Source: Chloroflexota bacterium
Lineage (GTDB): Bacteria > Chloroflexota > Anaerolineae > UBA4142 > SHND01
NCBI GenBank assembly: GCA_016209205.1
Contig: JACQWQ010000197.1
Location: 1 to 64,000, forward strand
Direction: 5' to 3'
DNA length: 64,000 nucleotides
The notes under the pieces are model-generated. The model saw nothing but the letters and a program-made list of their open reading frames with translations, had not been told where the DNA came from and did no database searches. A program made the translations under genes and the position numbers. Of the stretch, positions 52,587 through 60,890 are shown in pieces (within the stretch, counting starts at the first letter, position 1; each line of letters begins with the position of its first letter).

Positions 52587-52619
52587 AATTTGGGAAATTT
52601 GTGGAGTTGCAGGTATAAT
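52576..52619 (+). promoter_or_regulatory. Promoter with overlapping inverted repeat, likely leaderless transcript
   Basis: TTGGGA (52590-52595), 18 bases, TATAAT (52614-52619), then the ATG of the ATPase at 52626, about where transcription should start. An inverted repeat CAACTCCA...AAATTT-GGG-AAATTT...TGGAGTTG (52576-52609) covers the -35 box and could be an operator; it could equally terminate the upstream operon. Confidence 0.6.
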
Positions 52620-52625
52620 TTTGCC

Positions 52626-53771
52626 ATGATTACCCGCGCCTACGAACCCCTCGGCGCTCACGTGCATCCCGGCAAAGTGCTTGTGCTTTATGGTGCGCGG
52701 CGCGTCGGGAAAACCACATTGCTGCAGAATTTCCTCCGCGAGACCAAATTGAAATACAAGCTGGATTCGGGCGATAACATCCGAACGCAACAAGTCCTGG
52801 GTTTGCTGGATTTTGCGCAGGTGCTCGGTTATGCGGAGGGGTATGAACTGCTGGTCATTGACGAAGCGCAGGGGATTCCCAACATTGGCAAGGCGCTCAA
52901 GATTCTGGTAGACCAAGCGCCGCAGCTCGCAATCGTCGCCAGCGGTTCGTCGTCATTCGACTTGGCTGGGCAAGTGGGAGAACCATTGACCGGGCGCAAA
53001 CGCACGTTGACGCTTTACCCGATTGCGCAAGCCGAATTGCTCTACCCGACCTCACAACCCCATTTCAACCGCCACGAATTGCGCGAACGGCTCGCGGAAT
53101 TTCTAGTTTATGGAACGTATCCCGAAGTCATCGCCGCAACGCGCCGCAACGAAAAAATCGAAATCACCACTGAAATCGCCAACTCGTATTTGCTCAAAGA
53201 TATTTTGGCGTTTGACCGCGTGAAATCTTCGCGCACATTGTTGGACCTGCTGCGTCTGTTGGCATTCCAACTTGGCGGTGAGGTCTCGCTGAATGAATTG
53301 GCCACCCAGTTGGGGGTGGATACCAAGACGGTGCAGCGCTATTTGGATTTGTTGGAAAAAACGTTCGTGATTCTGCGCGTCGGCGGATTCAGTCGCAACT
53401 TGCGAAATGAAATCACCAACAAAGCGAAATACTATTTTGTGGATACCGGTATTCGCAACGCCTTGATTGCGCAATTTAACGAACCTGCGCAGCGCAACGA
53501 CACCGGCGCGCTGTGGGAAAATTTCGTGGTGCTCGAACGGTTAAAACTTCGCACCTACGCGCCGTTGTATGCGAATTTTTATTTTTGGCGAACGTATGAC
53601 CGGCAGGAAATTGATTTGGTCGAAGAGCGCGAGGGGAATTTGTTTGGCTACGAGTGCAAGTGGTCTCCTGCCAAAAACGCCGTCGCGCCCAAAGCGTGGA
53701 CGGCAGCTTACCCGCAAGCCGAGTACCGCATCATTACGCCGGAAAATTATCTCGAATTTGTTACGCCTTAA
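52626..53771 (+). CDS. AAA/DUF4143-type ATPase
   Basis: 381 residues. Walker A LYGARRVGKTTLLQNFL, Walker B ELLVIDEAQ, sensor region IVASGSSSFDLAG, and the C-terminal DUF4143-type nuclease-like fold with ALWENFVVLERL, IDLVEER and FGYECKW. These proteins are common in bacteria and archaea and are suspected to be mobile or defence-related, but no reaction is firmly known. It starts at an ATG with no SD, directly after a -10 box, so the mRNA is probably leaderless. Confidence 0.9.
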   Translation: MITRAYEPLGAHVHPGKVLVLYGARRVGKTTLLQNFLRETKLKYKLDSGDNIRTQQVLGLLDFAQVLGYAEGYELLVIDEAQGIPNIGKALKILVDQAPQLAIVASGSSSFDLAGQVGEPLTGRKRTLTLYPIAQAELLYPTSQPHFNRHELRERLAEFLVYGTYPEVIAATRRNEKIEITTEIANSYLLKDILAFDRVKSSRTLLDLLRLLAFQLGGEVSLNELATQLGVDTKTVQRYLDLLEKTFVILRVGGFSRNLRNEITNKAKYYFVDTGIRNALIAQFNEPAQRNDTGALWENFVVLERLKLRTYAPLYANFYFWRTYDRQEIDLVEEREGNLFGYECKWSPAKNAVAPKAWTAAYPQAEYRIITPENYLEFVTP

Positions 53772-53942
53772 CTCGGACGGGCCGAAACCAAACAAGAAAC
53801 CGCGAATCTCCGCGAATCTGCGCGAATAGTAAAAAAGATTCGCGTAGATTGGCGGTGGAAAAATTTTTGCTTTTTGTGCAAAAGATTTTGGTGGATAGTA
53901 CCAACAGCTGTTGGCGCAAACGTGCACGATAGAGCGCAGACC
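53772..53942. repeat. Intergenic repeat between convergent genes
   Basis: CGCGAATCTCCGCGAATCTGCGCGAATAG (53807-53829) faces AAGATTCGCGTAGATTGGCGG (53837-53857). A variant is found near 23833. No terminator with a U-tract is evident. Confidence 0.65.
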
Positions 53943-54926
53943 TCAGCACGCCAATAGTTTTTCAATCTCCTCATCGTCAACGCGTTTGAGCGCCTGTACA
54001 GCGCGTCGTTTTCTCAACGCGCGCGGCAACGACAAAATCCCCGCGAGCTGCCCGCGCAAACGCGCGCGCGCGGCTTCACCCCGCCATGCCTTGAGCGCGT
54101 CGCGCGTGATCGCCCACTGCGCGCTGAGAATCGCGCGCCAATATTTTTTCCATAAACCGCCGGGATAATTTCTCGCCAGCACGGCAATGAAATTGCGCCC
54201 GACGTAAAAACTCGCAAACTTGCCGCCGCCCGACGCGCTGACCTGATGATAGACAATCGCGCGCGGCGCAAAGGCGCAGGCGTAGCCCGCCAAACGCGCG
54301 CGCCAATTCAGGTCCACGTCCTCGCAGTTAAATTCCAAATCCTCGTCGAACAGACCGATTTCGTCCAGCATCGCGCGGCGATACGCGCACGCGCCGCCGC
54401 ACACGCCGAACAGGGGGGGGGGCAAATGCGGATCGTCGTACTGTCCCGCGTCCACTTGCCAGACCCCGCGATTGCCGGGCACTCCGTCCACGCGATAAAA
54501 ATCGCCCGCGCTGTGCAATTTTTCGCGCGCGTCAAAGAGCCGCAGTTTTGTCGCTGCCATTCCGGCGCGCGGCTGCGCGTCGAACGCGCGCAATAATTCT
54601 TGCAGCCACGTCGCTTCCGCTTCCGTGTCGTTATTCAACAACACGACGATTTCGCTTTGTGTGGCGCGAATGCCGTGATTGACCGCGCCCGCGAAAAAAC
54701 GATTCACGTCGAGCGGCAACACGCGCACGGCGGGAAAATCGCGCGCGAGCAAGGCGCGTGAATCGTCGCGCGAAGCATTGTCCACGACGACGATTTCAAA
54801 ATCGTGAAACGTCTGTTTTTCCAGCGCGCGCAAGCACGTCGGCAGCAAATGTGCGCCGTTCCAATTCGGAATGATCACTGAAACGCGTGCTAAAGGGGGG
54901 GGGAAAGGGCGAACGCTCAGTGGCAT
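53943..54926 (-). CDS. Family 2 glycosyltransferase
   Basis: 327 residues. GT-A fold: VSVIIPNWNGAHLLPTCLRAL, VVVDNASRDDS, the DxD-like LLNNDTEAE, and CGGACAYRRAMLDEIGLFDE with ED acid motif FNCEDVDLNWRARLAG, as in rhamnosyltransferase-like enzymes. Two G/C homopolymers lie inside the coding sequence: 9 bases (54895-54903) at codons 8-11 and 10 bases (54413-54422) encoding the PPP before LFGVCGG. Length changes in either would truncate the enzyme, a known mechanism of phase variation. Likely works on surface polysaccharide with the RfbD enzyme nearby. Confidence 0.9.
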   Translation of the reverse strand: MPLSVRPFPPPLARVSVIIPNWNGAHLLPTCLRALEKQTFHDFEIVVVDNASRDDSRALLARDFPAVRVLPLDVNRFFAGAVNHGIRATQSEIVVLLNNDTEAEATWLQELLRAFDAQPRAGMAATKLRLFDAREKLHSAGDFYRVDGVPGNRGVWQVDAGQYDDPHLPPPLFGVCGGACAYRRAMLDEIGLFDEDLEFNCEDVDLNWRARLAGYACAFAPRAIVYHQVSASGGGKFASFYVGRNFIAVLARNYPGGLWKKYWRAILSAQWAITRDALKAWRGEAARARLRGQLAGILSLPRALRKRRAVQALKRVDDEEIEKLLAC

Positions 54927-55117
54927 AGCTCGCGCTGATGAAAACCAAAATCGAGCGTAAAGAATGTTGGATGACGGAGCCGATGGAGCAATGGAATGAT
55001 CGCTTCGTCTTGAATCCCTTTACGACTTGTGTCGTAGCCGATATGATGAATTGGAATATTTCAACTCTTCAAACGTTCGCGCTGTTCTTCGGGAATGTGT
55101 TCATCCAGAATGTTCAT
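54917..55117 (-). pseudogene. DUF5615-like (PIN-fold) toxin, interrupted and truncated
   Basis: The ATG at 55117 overlaps the stop of the DUF433 gene (ATGA). The frame reads MNILDEHIPEEQRERLKS, then TGA (55061-55063), then NIPIHHIGYDTSRKGIQDEA and HRLRHPTFFTLDFGFHQREL before a final stop at 54917. DEHIP and the late LDFGF acid are as in PIN-like toxins that follow DUF433 antitoxins. The in-frame stop and missing C-terminus make it non-functional as read; a TGG to TGA change would explain the first. Confidence 0.72.
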
Positions 55118-55458
55118 GCTGGGATTGGCTCGACAACGTACTTGGGCGCGTGTTCGAGGAACGCTTGACTTGATAAGCGTACTGCTTCGGCGATTGCTTC
55201 TTTTGGAATGCTTCCGCCCCATCTCTCACTGATGCTTACCCAATCCATCCCTAGCGCCACTTGGGCCAACACTTGGGAAACCATAATGCGCGTACCGCGA
55301 ATGGTTGGTTTGCCGTGACAAATCTTGGGGTCTGCGACGATGTAGCGTCCCAGCATCAATCGCTTGCTCTTTATCGTGGAAACTCGGCTTTTGCGAGCCA
55401 GCGCGCCTCTCGCTCGCATTCGCACACTGGTGGATGATTTCTTTCCGTTCTGGCTCAT
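55114..55458 (-). CDS. DUF433 antitoxin-like protein
   Basis: 114 residues. A basic N-terminal tail of about 35 residues, then the DUF433 winged-helix core: YIVADPKICHGKPTIRGTRI, SQVLAQVALGMDWVSI and SIPKEAIAEAVRLSSQAF. GGAGGG precedes the ATG at 55458 by 6 bases, which decides against the upstream start. DUF433 genes are normally followed by a DUF5615 toxin; here that toxin is broken, so the antitoxin is orphaned. Confidence 0.85.
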   Translation of the reverse strand: MSQNGKKSSTSVRMRARGALARKSRVSTIKSKRLMLGRYIVADPKICHGKPTIRGTRIMVSQVLAQVALGMDWVSISERWGGSIPKEAIAEAVRLSSQAFLEHAPKYVVEPIPA

Positions 55459-55549
55459 CGTATTCCCTCCATCCTTCTTCAGGGCGGTATTGTACACGAA
55501 ATCGTGATGGCGCGCTATCACTAGCTTCTGGTGAGGTCACACATCAAGA

Positions 55550-55722
55550 CCTTCGACCTAGATTTTGCCCAAATTGGGCTACAAATCATCGGAAGAGTCG
55601 TATGCTTGATACCATTAGCGAGGACGTGCCAATGTTTTGTGTGACTGGCGATGTCCTTCGGTCAACAACTTGTCTTCAACACTGAACGATGTTCAGAATT
55701 TGGGCAAAATCTGGGTTCGAGG
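55550..55722. mobile_element. MITE-like element with 22-bp terminal inverted repeats
   Basis: The arms CGACCTAGATTTTGCCCAAATT (55554-55575) and AATTTGGGCAAAATCTGGGTTCG (55697-55719) are nearly perfect complements around a 120-base interior without an ORF. No clear target duplication was found. Confidence 0.6.
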
Positions 55723-55748
55723 TTTGTGGCGATGTAATCATAGCGCCA

Positions 55749-56648
55749 TCACGCCGCGCGAAATTTTTTCCAGTAGCGATATACGCCGTCGGCGGACATG
55801 TCCGTGCCCGCCGCATCGCCATAGACGCTGACCTCGCTCAAACTGTATCCGTCCGCGCGAGCGAGCTCAGCCATCAAAGCGGCAAAGTGTGCGCGAAACA
55901 CTTCGGGCGTCGGCGGGTCGCGCATTTCTTGGACCATCCAATTTTCAATCGCGCCTAGATTGGACGCGAGCGCGTCGAGATGGCGCGTTTTGTCCGCGTG
56001 CAAACCAAAGTGCGTGGGCGCGATGATTTGAAACGCGGCTTGCCGTAACCGCGCAATGCTCGCGCGCCATTTTTCGAAATGAATTTCCGGCGGGGGTGTC
56101 GGCGGACGCACGTGCGTCAACCCGCCGACGCGCACGCCGCCCACATCGCCCGAAAAACACACGTCCTCGAACAAATAGGCAAAATGATGCTCGGCATGAC
56201 CTGGCGTGTCCAGCGCCACGAATGTGCGCCCACCAATTTCAATCGCATCGTCGTCGTGATGCTCAATCAACTTGTCGGCGGGCACGGGCAAAAAAGAGCC
56301 CCACAGGCGCTGCATGTCCGCGCCGTAAATCCGCTGCGCGCTCGCCAATAATTTTTCGGGATTGAGCAAATGCGGCGCGCCGACGGGGTGCACGTGAATG
56401 CGCGCGCCTTGCTGCGCCCACCACCCCGCCGCGCCCGCGTGGTCGAGATGAATATGCGTGAGCAAAACATCGGTCACATCCTGCGCCGTAAGGTCGTGCG
56501 CGCGCAGCGCGTCCAACAAAACGGGCAGCGTCGAGCCGGGGCCGCAATCCACCAGGACGATGCCGTCGCGATGCTCGATGCAATAGACGCCGATGATGCC
56601 GGGCTTGTTATCAAAGTGAACGTCAAGTGTTTGAACTGTGGGATACAT
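55749..56648 (-). CDS. MBL-fold metallo-hydrolase
   Basis: 299 residues. Metal site: LLTHIHLDHAGAAGWW (HxHxDH), a histidine in DTPGHAEHH, an aspartate in CFSGDVGG, and a late histidine in APTHFGLHAD. The arrangement is that of glyoxalase II-like/lactonase-type hydrolases. Substrate cannot be told. It may be co-transcribed with rfbD upstream, 84 bases away. ATG at 56648. Confidence 0.88.
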   Translation of the reverse strand: MYPTVQTLDVHFDNKPGIIGVYCIEHRDGIVLVDCGPGSTLPVLLDALRAHDLTAQDVTDVLLTHIHLDHAGAAGWWAQQGARIHVHPVGAPHLLNPEKLLASAQRIYGADMQRLWGSFLPVPADKLIEHHDDDAIEIGGRTFVALDTPGHAEHHFAYLFEDVCFSGDVGGVRVGGLTHVRPPTPPPEIHFEKWRASIARLRQAAFQIIAPTHFGLHADKTRHLDALASNLGAIENWMVQEMRDPPTPEVFRAHFAALMAELARADGYSLSEVSVYGDAAGTDMSADGVYRYWKKFRAA

Positions 56649-56732
56649 GTCTTCCAGATTTTACGCGAAATGAGATTTTCGACAGGATTAACAGGATTAA
56701 CAGGATTTTTCGCCCAATCCTGTTAATCCTGT

Positions 56733-57563
56733 CTATTCCCTAAAATACGCGGCGAGCGCGGCTTGCCACGAACGTAGTTGGATATTTAGAACCGTCGCCG
56801 CCGCAAAATTTTCGAGCGCGCCGTTGGGGGGGGGCGTCGACGCGCGGCTGTATTCGGCGCGGGTGATCGGTTTCACGGGACGCGGCATGTCCGCCATCCG
56901 CAAAATTTCGACCGCCCATTCGTAACGCGAACACGAACCGGCGTTGACGAGATGATAGACGCCGTACTGTTCCGTCAAGACCAGCTGCGCGAGCGCGTCC
57001 GCCAAATCCGGGACGTACGTCGGCGAACCGATTTCATCGCGCACGACATCGAGGACGGGCTGCCGCGCTGCCAATTCCAAAATTTTGTCGGGGAATTTTC
57101 CCCCCCCCTTGCCATATAACCACGCAGTGCGCACGACATAAAATTTTTCGAGCAAATGCTGCACGTACCATTCGCCCGCGAGTTTGGATTTGCCGTACGC
57201 GTTGACGGGATTCGGCGCGTCGAATTCGAGATACGGCGTTGGTTTGTTGCCGTCAAAGACTTCGTTCGTGCTGATATATACCAGCGCGGCGTCGCAGCGC
57301 TGACACGCCAGCGCGACATTTTGTGCGCCGAACGCGTTGACACGAAAAGCGGCAACGGGATCGCGCGCCGCGCCGTCCACATCCGTCATTGCCGCGCACT
57401 GAATTACAACCTCCGGCGCGAGCTCTGCCAAACGCGCGATGTTGGCGCGGTCCGTAATATCAAATTCGGGGCGCGGGAGAGCAATCACTTGGTGCTGTGT
57501 TTCCAATACGCGCGTCAAGGCGCGTCCGAGTTGTCCGTCACTGCCGGTGATTGCGATTTTCAT
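56733..57563 (-). CDS. rfbD: dTDP-4-dehydrorhamnose reductase
   Basis: Makes dTDP-L-rhamnose from the 4-keto sugar with NAD(P)H. 276 residues of the extended SDR family: MKIAITGSDGQLGRAL (cofactor), CAAMTDVDGA, YISTNEVFDG and the catalytic YGKSKLAGE (YxxxK). LYGKGGGKFPDK follows the active site and is encoded by a C/G run of 9 (57100-57108); a second run of 9 (56826-56834) encodes PPP near the end. In most RfbD the position is RTxWxYG; here RTAWLYG. Supplies rhamnose for surface glycans. Confidence 0.9.
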   Translation of the reverse strand: MKIAITGSDGQLGRALTRVLETQHQVIALPRPEFDITDRANIARLAELAPEVVIQCAAMTDVDGAARDPVAAFRVNAFGAQNVALACQRCDAALVYISTNEVFDGNKPTPYLEFDAPNPVNAYGKSKLAGEWYVQHLLEKFYVVRTAWLYGKGGGKFPDKILELAARQPVLDVVRDEIGSPTYVPDLADALAQLVLTEQYGVYHLVNAGSCSRYEWAVEILRMADMPRPVKPITRAEYSRASTPPPNGALENFAAATVLNIQLRSWQAALAAYFRE

Positions 57564-57621
57564 TGGTTCAGTGTAGTAACGATTTCAATCGTTCGTGCTG
57601 GACCCGCGCAAGCAGAACGAA

Positions 57622-57748
57622 TAAGGACTCGTCCATAAATAAGTTGAGCACTTTTCCACAAAAAGCCGGCATGAAATCGTTTACAATGGCGATTCTTGGG
57701 GCACTTTAATGGCAAACTGCTCAAGTTATTGTTGGACGAATCCTAAGG
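57622..57748. mobile_element. MITE with 26-bp terminal inverted repeats and TA(A) flanks
   Basis: GGACTCGTCCATAAATAAG (57625) and CAAGTTATTGTTGGACGAATCC (ending 57743) are imperfect inverted repeats; both ends are bordered by TAA. Body about 119 bases, no ORF. The TA-type flanks and end sequence suggest mobilisation by an IS630/Tc1-mariner-type transposase elsewhere in the genome (inference). Confidence 0.7.
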
Positions 57749-57776
57749 CGATGAAGTGCATCGCACGTTACTACGA

Positions 57777-58892
57777 TTACACATCCAATTTATAAACATT
57801 CAGTTTGCCGGTGCCGCCTTTAAGCTCCATTTGGAGCGCGAGCGTCGCGGCAGCGGAACCATTCAATGCTTGATACACATTTTCGGTAAGATAAATCGAA
57901 TCCGCGGGCGCGAGACTCGCCAAATGATACGCCGTGTTGACCGGCGCGCCAATGGCGGTGTATTCGAGCCGTTTCGGCGAACCGACGTTGCCGCAGACCA
58001 CCTCGCCCGCGTCAATCGCGATGCCAATATGGAGCGGCGCCAAACTCTGCGCGGCGCGCTGCGTATTCATCGCGGCGACGGCGGCTTGCATCGCACGCGC
58101 GGTTTGCAGCGCGCGTGCGTTCGCGTCGGGCTGGCTCACGGGCGCATTGTACAAGACCACGATCGCGTCGCCGATAAATTTATTGACCGTGCCGTCGTAC
58201 TGCGCGATCACGTCAATCATGCGCGTGAAATAATCATTCAGCGTCCGCACCACTTGTTCCGCGCCGAGATCCTGGATCATGCGCGTGAACCCGCGAATGT
58301 CGGAAATCAAAACGGTCGCCGTGCGCGTTTCGCTTTGCAGCAGTGCGCCGCCCGACGCGTCGAGAATGCGCTGCGCGATGGATTCGCTGACGTATTGTCC
58401 AAAAATGACGCGGGTACGTTCTTTTTCGGCGCGCTCGCGTTCTTTGGCCAGCCGCTGCGCGTGCAATGCGTCCGCCGCAAATCCAATAAACGGCATCAAG
58501 CCCGCCACGCCAATGATATACCACAAATTCAGCGGGTCCGTCCAGGGACGATGCAGTGGAAATAACTGATTGGCAAGCCACACTCCCGCGCCGGCGAACG
58601 CGCCCGCCGTGAAATACATCACGTAACGACGCAGGTCGTGATCCGCGCCTTGCGTTTGAGGAACGAGGCGCAGCGCGAGCGGCACAAAGAATGGGGCGAG
58701 TGCTCCGGCAAGCGCGCCCAGCAAAATTTCCTTGAGGACAAAGGCGGCGTCACCGCTCACCGCTGCCAAACCCAACCCCAAACCAAAACCGAGCAGCGGA
58801 CCATAGATGAGCGTAAAGCGCCACAGCAAGCGGCGCGGGGCGGCGGAAATCAGTGGAGCTCCGAGCGCGCCGTCGTCGGAAAAAATTTTCAT
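57777..58892 (-). CDS. Membrane class III adenylate/guanylate cyclase
   Basis: 371 residues. Four N-terminal spans (about 25-150), then the cyclase domain: VLISDIRGFTRM (first metal Asp), NKFIGDAIVVLYN (substrate Lys and second metal Asp), LHIGIAIDAGEVVCGNVG, and RLEYTAIGAPVNTA. The K...T pair at the purine-recognition positions is typical of adenylate cyclases of the Chloroflexi/cyanobacteria type. The product is probably cAMP. Confidence 0.88.
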   Translation of the reverse strand: MKIFSDDGALGAPLISAAPRRLLWRFTLIYGPLLGFGLGLGLAAVSGDAAFVLKEILLGALAGALAPFFVPLALRLVPQTQGADHDLRRYVMYFTAGAFAGAGVWLANQLFPLHRPWTDPLNLWYIIGVAGLMPFIGFAADALHAQRLAKERERAEKERTRVIFGQYVSESIAQRILDASGGALLQSETRTATVLISDIRGFTRMIQDLGAEQVVRTLNDYFTRMIDVIAQYDGTVNKFIGDAIVVLYNAPVSQPDANARALQTARAMQAAVAAMNTQRAAQSLAPLHIGIAIDAGEVVCGNVGSPKRLEYTAIGAPVNTAYHLASLAPADSIYLTENVYQALNGSAAATLALQMELKGGTGKLNVYKLDV

Positions 58893-58955
58893 GGCGAGGG
58901 CTGCGCGTCATTATACAACATTCAATGGGGGAGTATCTGGTGATGACTTCAAATA

Positions 58956-59843
58956 TCAAAAGGCAGTGGCAGAGAGCCGACGCTGCGCCTGAATTTGGGT
59001 GAGCGCGGTTTGAATGTGGCGGCGCAGCTCGTACGGGGTAAACGGCTTTTGCAAAAAACCATTGAGCGGGATATTGCCAAAACGCTGCGCGGCATCTTGT
59101 TCGCTATAGCCGGTCATCAAAACCACGCCGATGGTCGCATCCAACCGACGCAGCGCGCGCAGCGTCTCTTCACTGCTCAAACCCGGCATCGTCAAATCGA
59201 GCAGGACGCAATCGAACGGCGGGTACGCCGCCGCCAGTTCGACCGCACGCGCGCCGCTCTCCGCCGATGCTGTCTCGTATCCGAAATACTGCAAGACCTC
59301 GACAGAAATTTGGCGCACCGTCGCTTCGTCGTCCACGATCAAAATTTTGCCGTGATCCTTGAGCTCCAGCTGCACCACCGCGGGCGCGGTTTCGGAGGTA
59401 ATGACGAGCGGCGGAAAGAGCAGGCGAAAAGTCGTGCCTTGATTGGGCGCGCTCGTGAATTGAATCGCGCCGTGATGCCCGCGCATAATGCCTTGCACTG
59501 CCGCCAACCCCAAACCACGCCCCGTGAACTTGGTCGTAAAGAACGGTTCAAAGATCCGCGCGCGCGTTTCCGCGTCCATGCCGCAGCCCGTATCCGCGAC
59601 TTCCACAAAAACATATTCCCCGGCCGGCAGATCCTCCAGCGGTTGAATGCGCGCCAGTTCGAGCCGGTCTACTTGCATCGCCCCGGTGCTGACGGTAATC
59701 GTCCCGACGTGTTCGCCGAGCGCGTCCGACGCGTTCGTAATCAGATTCATGATTACTTGACGCAGCTGCGTCACATCGGCGGAAATGAACGGCAGCCCGG
59801 GCGCGAGCTCGAGTTGAAACGCGGCTTGGCGGGAGATGGACAC
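58956..59843 (-). CDS. Histidine-kinase ATPase domain plus receiver domain (C-terminal part of split kinase)
   Basis: 295 residues. N-box QVIMNLITNASDAL, G1 DTGCGMDAETRARIFEPF, G2 TGRGLGLAAVQGIMRGH, then a receiver: ILIVDDEATVRQIS, phospho-Asp LLDLTMPG and the lysine in FLQKPFT. The dimerisation/phosphoacceptor helix that should precede the ATPase is missing. Upstream (59771-60889), in a different frame, are two GAF domains of the same kinase; the join lies at about 59845. I read this as one hybrid kinase with an internal deletion. The start codon given (GTG) is nominal. Confidence 0.8.
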   Translation of the reverse strand: MSISRQAAFQLELAPGLPFISADVTQLRQVIMNLITNASDALGEHVGTITVSTGAMQVDRLELARIQPLEDLPAGEYVFVEVADTGCGMDAETRARIFEPFFTTKFTGRGLGLAAVQGIMRGHHGAIQFTSAPNQGTTFRLLFPPLVITSETAPAVVQLELKDHGKILIVDDEATVRQISVEVLQYFGYETASAESGARAVELAAAYPPFDCVLLDLTMPGLSSEETLRALRRLDATIGVVLMTGYSEQDAAQRFGNIPLNGFLQKPFTPYELRRHIQTALTQIQAQRRLSATAF

Positions 59844-60889
59844 ACGTACCAGCGCGGGTCGCTGTGCGTATCAAACACCACTGCCGTTTCGCGCGTTTGC
59901 AGCGCCCACTGCTCGACGCCTTGCGCCAGCAGCCGTTTCGCGAGATCGAGCCGCTGTGCGTCGTCCCAATCGGCGCGCAGCGGGAAATTACTCTTGAAGG
60001 AAATCGGTTCGTCATTTTCCAAAACGAGCACATACCCGAACTCGGCGTCAAGGCGCGGGGCAAGCATCAAAGCCGCCTCCCACACGCCGTTAAAACTCAT
60101 TTGCGCTGCCAAGCTCCGCCCGATATGATTGGCGAGCAAGAGATAGGCGCGTTCTTGTTCCAAATCGCCGTACAGCTGCGCGTTATCCAGCGCCTGTCCG
60201 ACGGCCGTGGCGACATTTTGCACTAACGAAATCTCTGCCGGCGTAAATTCGTGCGGGACGTACGAATCCAACCCGAGCGTCCCAATCACGCGGTCACGCA
60301 CAACCAGTGGAACGAGGAGCATCGAAGTCACGCCGCGCGCCAGCATCACTTGGCGCACGAAACCGAGCTGTTCATCCTGTCGCGCATCGGCAATGGCAAA
60401 CGGTTTGCGCTCGTACAAAACACGTTGTGTCGCCAAATTATATTCGACCGGGATAAGCATCCCGAGCGCGCTGGGTTTGCCCGGCGGTTGATGTGCCGCG
60501 ACGATGGTGAGACGATCCTGAGCGTCATTCAGGATTCCGATGCCGCCCTGGGGCAGGGCGAGCGCCTCTGCAATTTCGACCATGATTCTTTGCAGAACCG
60601 CATTGACATTCCGCATCGTCGAAACCGCAGCCAGCACGCGATTCACGAGCATGGTCTCGCGCAAATTTTGCTGCAACGTGTACGCCGCGCGCTGACTTGC
60701 GGTCGCCAATTCTTGCGCAGGGCGCGTCAGCGATTGTGCCACACCCTCACGGTTCAAGTCCGCTTGGATGTACGCTTCATTCACCGCGCGCAGGAATGGC
60801 TCCCAGCCGGGGGGAAACGGATCATTGCCGCTAAAATACTGGTCCAGCTGGCGGCGCAGGAGAGGATGTAAAAAATCAGGAGCAAGCAC
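59771..60889 (-). CDS. GAF-domain N-terminal part of the split sensor kinase
   Basis: 372 residues as read. A GAF domain is complete (TMRNVNAVLQRIMVEIAEAL ... LGTLGLDSYVPHEFTPAEIS ... VGQALDNAQLYGDLEQERAY), a second starts (GRSLAAQMSFNGVWEAALML) and is cut at SDPRWYV, after which the frame turns into nonsense ending at 59771. In GAF kinases DPRW is followed by about 50 more residues and a HisKA helix. The start is a GTG at 60889, one base after the stop of the AAA ATPase gene, so the two are one operon. Confidence 0.8.
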   Translation of the reverse strand: MLAPDFLHPLLRRQLDQYFSGNDPFPPGWEPFLRAVNEAYIQADLNREGVAQSLTRPAQELATASQRAAYTLQQNLRETMLVNRVLAAVSTMRNVNAVLQRIMVEIAEALALPQGGIGILNDAQDRLTIVAAHQPPGKPSALGMLIPVEYNLATQRVLYERKPFAIADARQDEQLGFVRQVMLARGVTSMLLVPLVVRDRVIGTLGLDSYVPHEFTPAEISLVQNVATAVGQALDNAQLYGDLEQERAYLLLANHIGRSLAAQMSFNGVWEAALMLAPRLDAEFGYVLVLENDEPISFKSNFPLRADWDDAQRLDLAKRLLAQGVEQWALQTRETAVVFDTHSDPRWYVCPSPAKPRFNSSSRPGCRSFPPM

Positions 60890-60890
60890 A

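Noticed and set aside
55061-55063. TGA in the toxin gene read as a recoded sense codon
   Set aside because: TGA is used as a normal stop in many other genes here (for example the ATGA overlaps), and the toxin is truncated as well.
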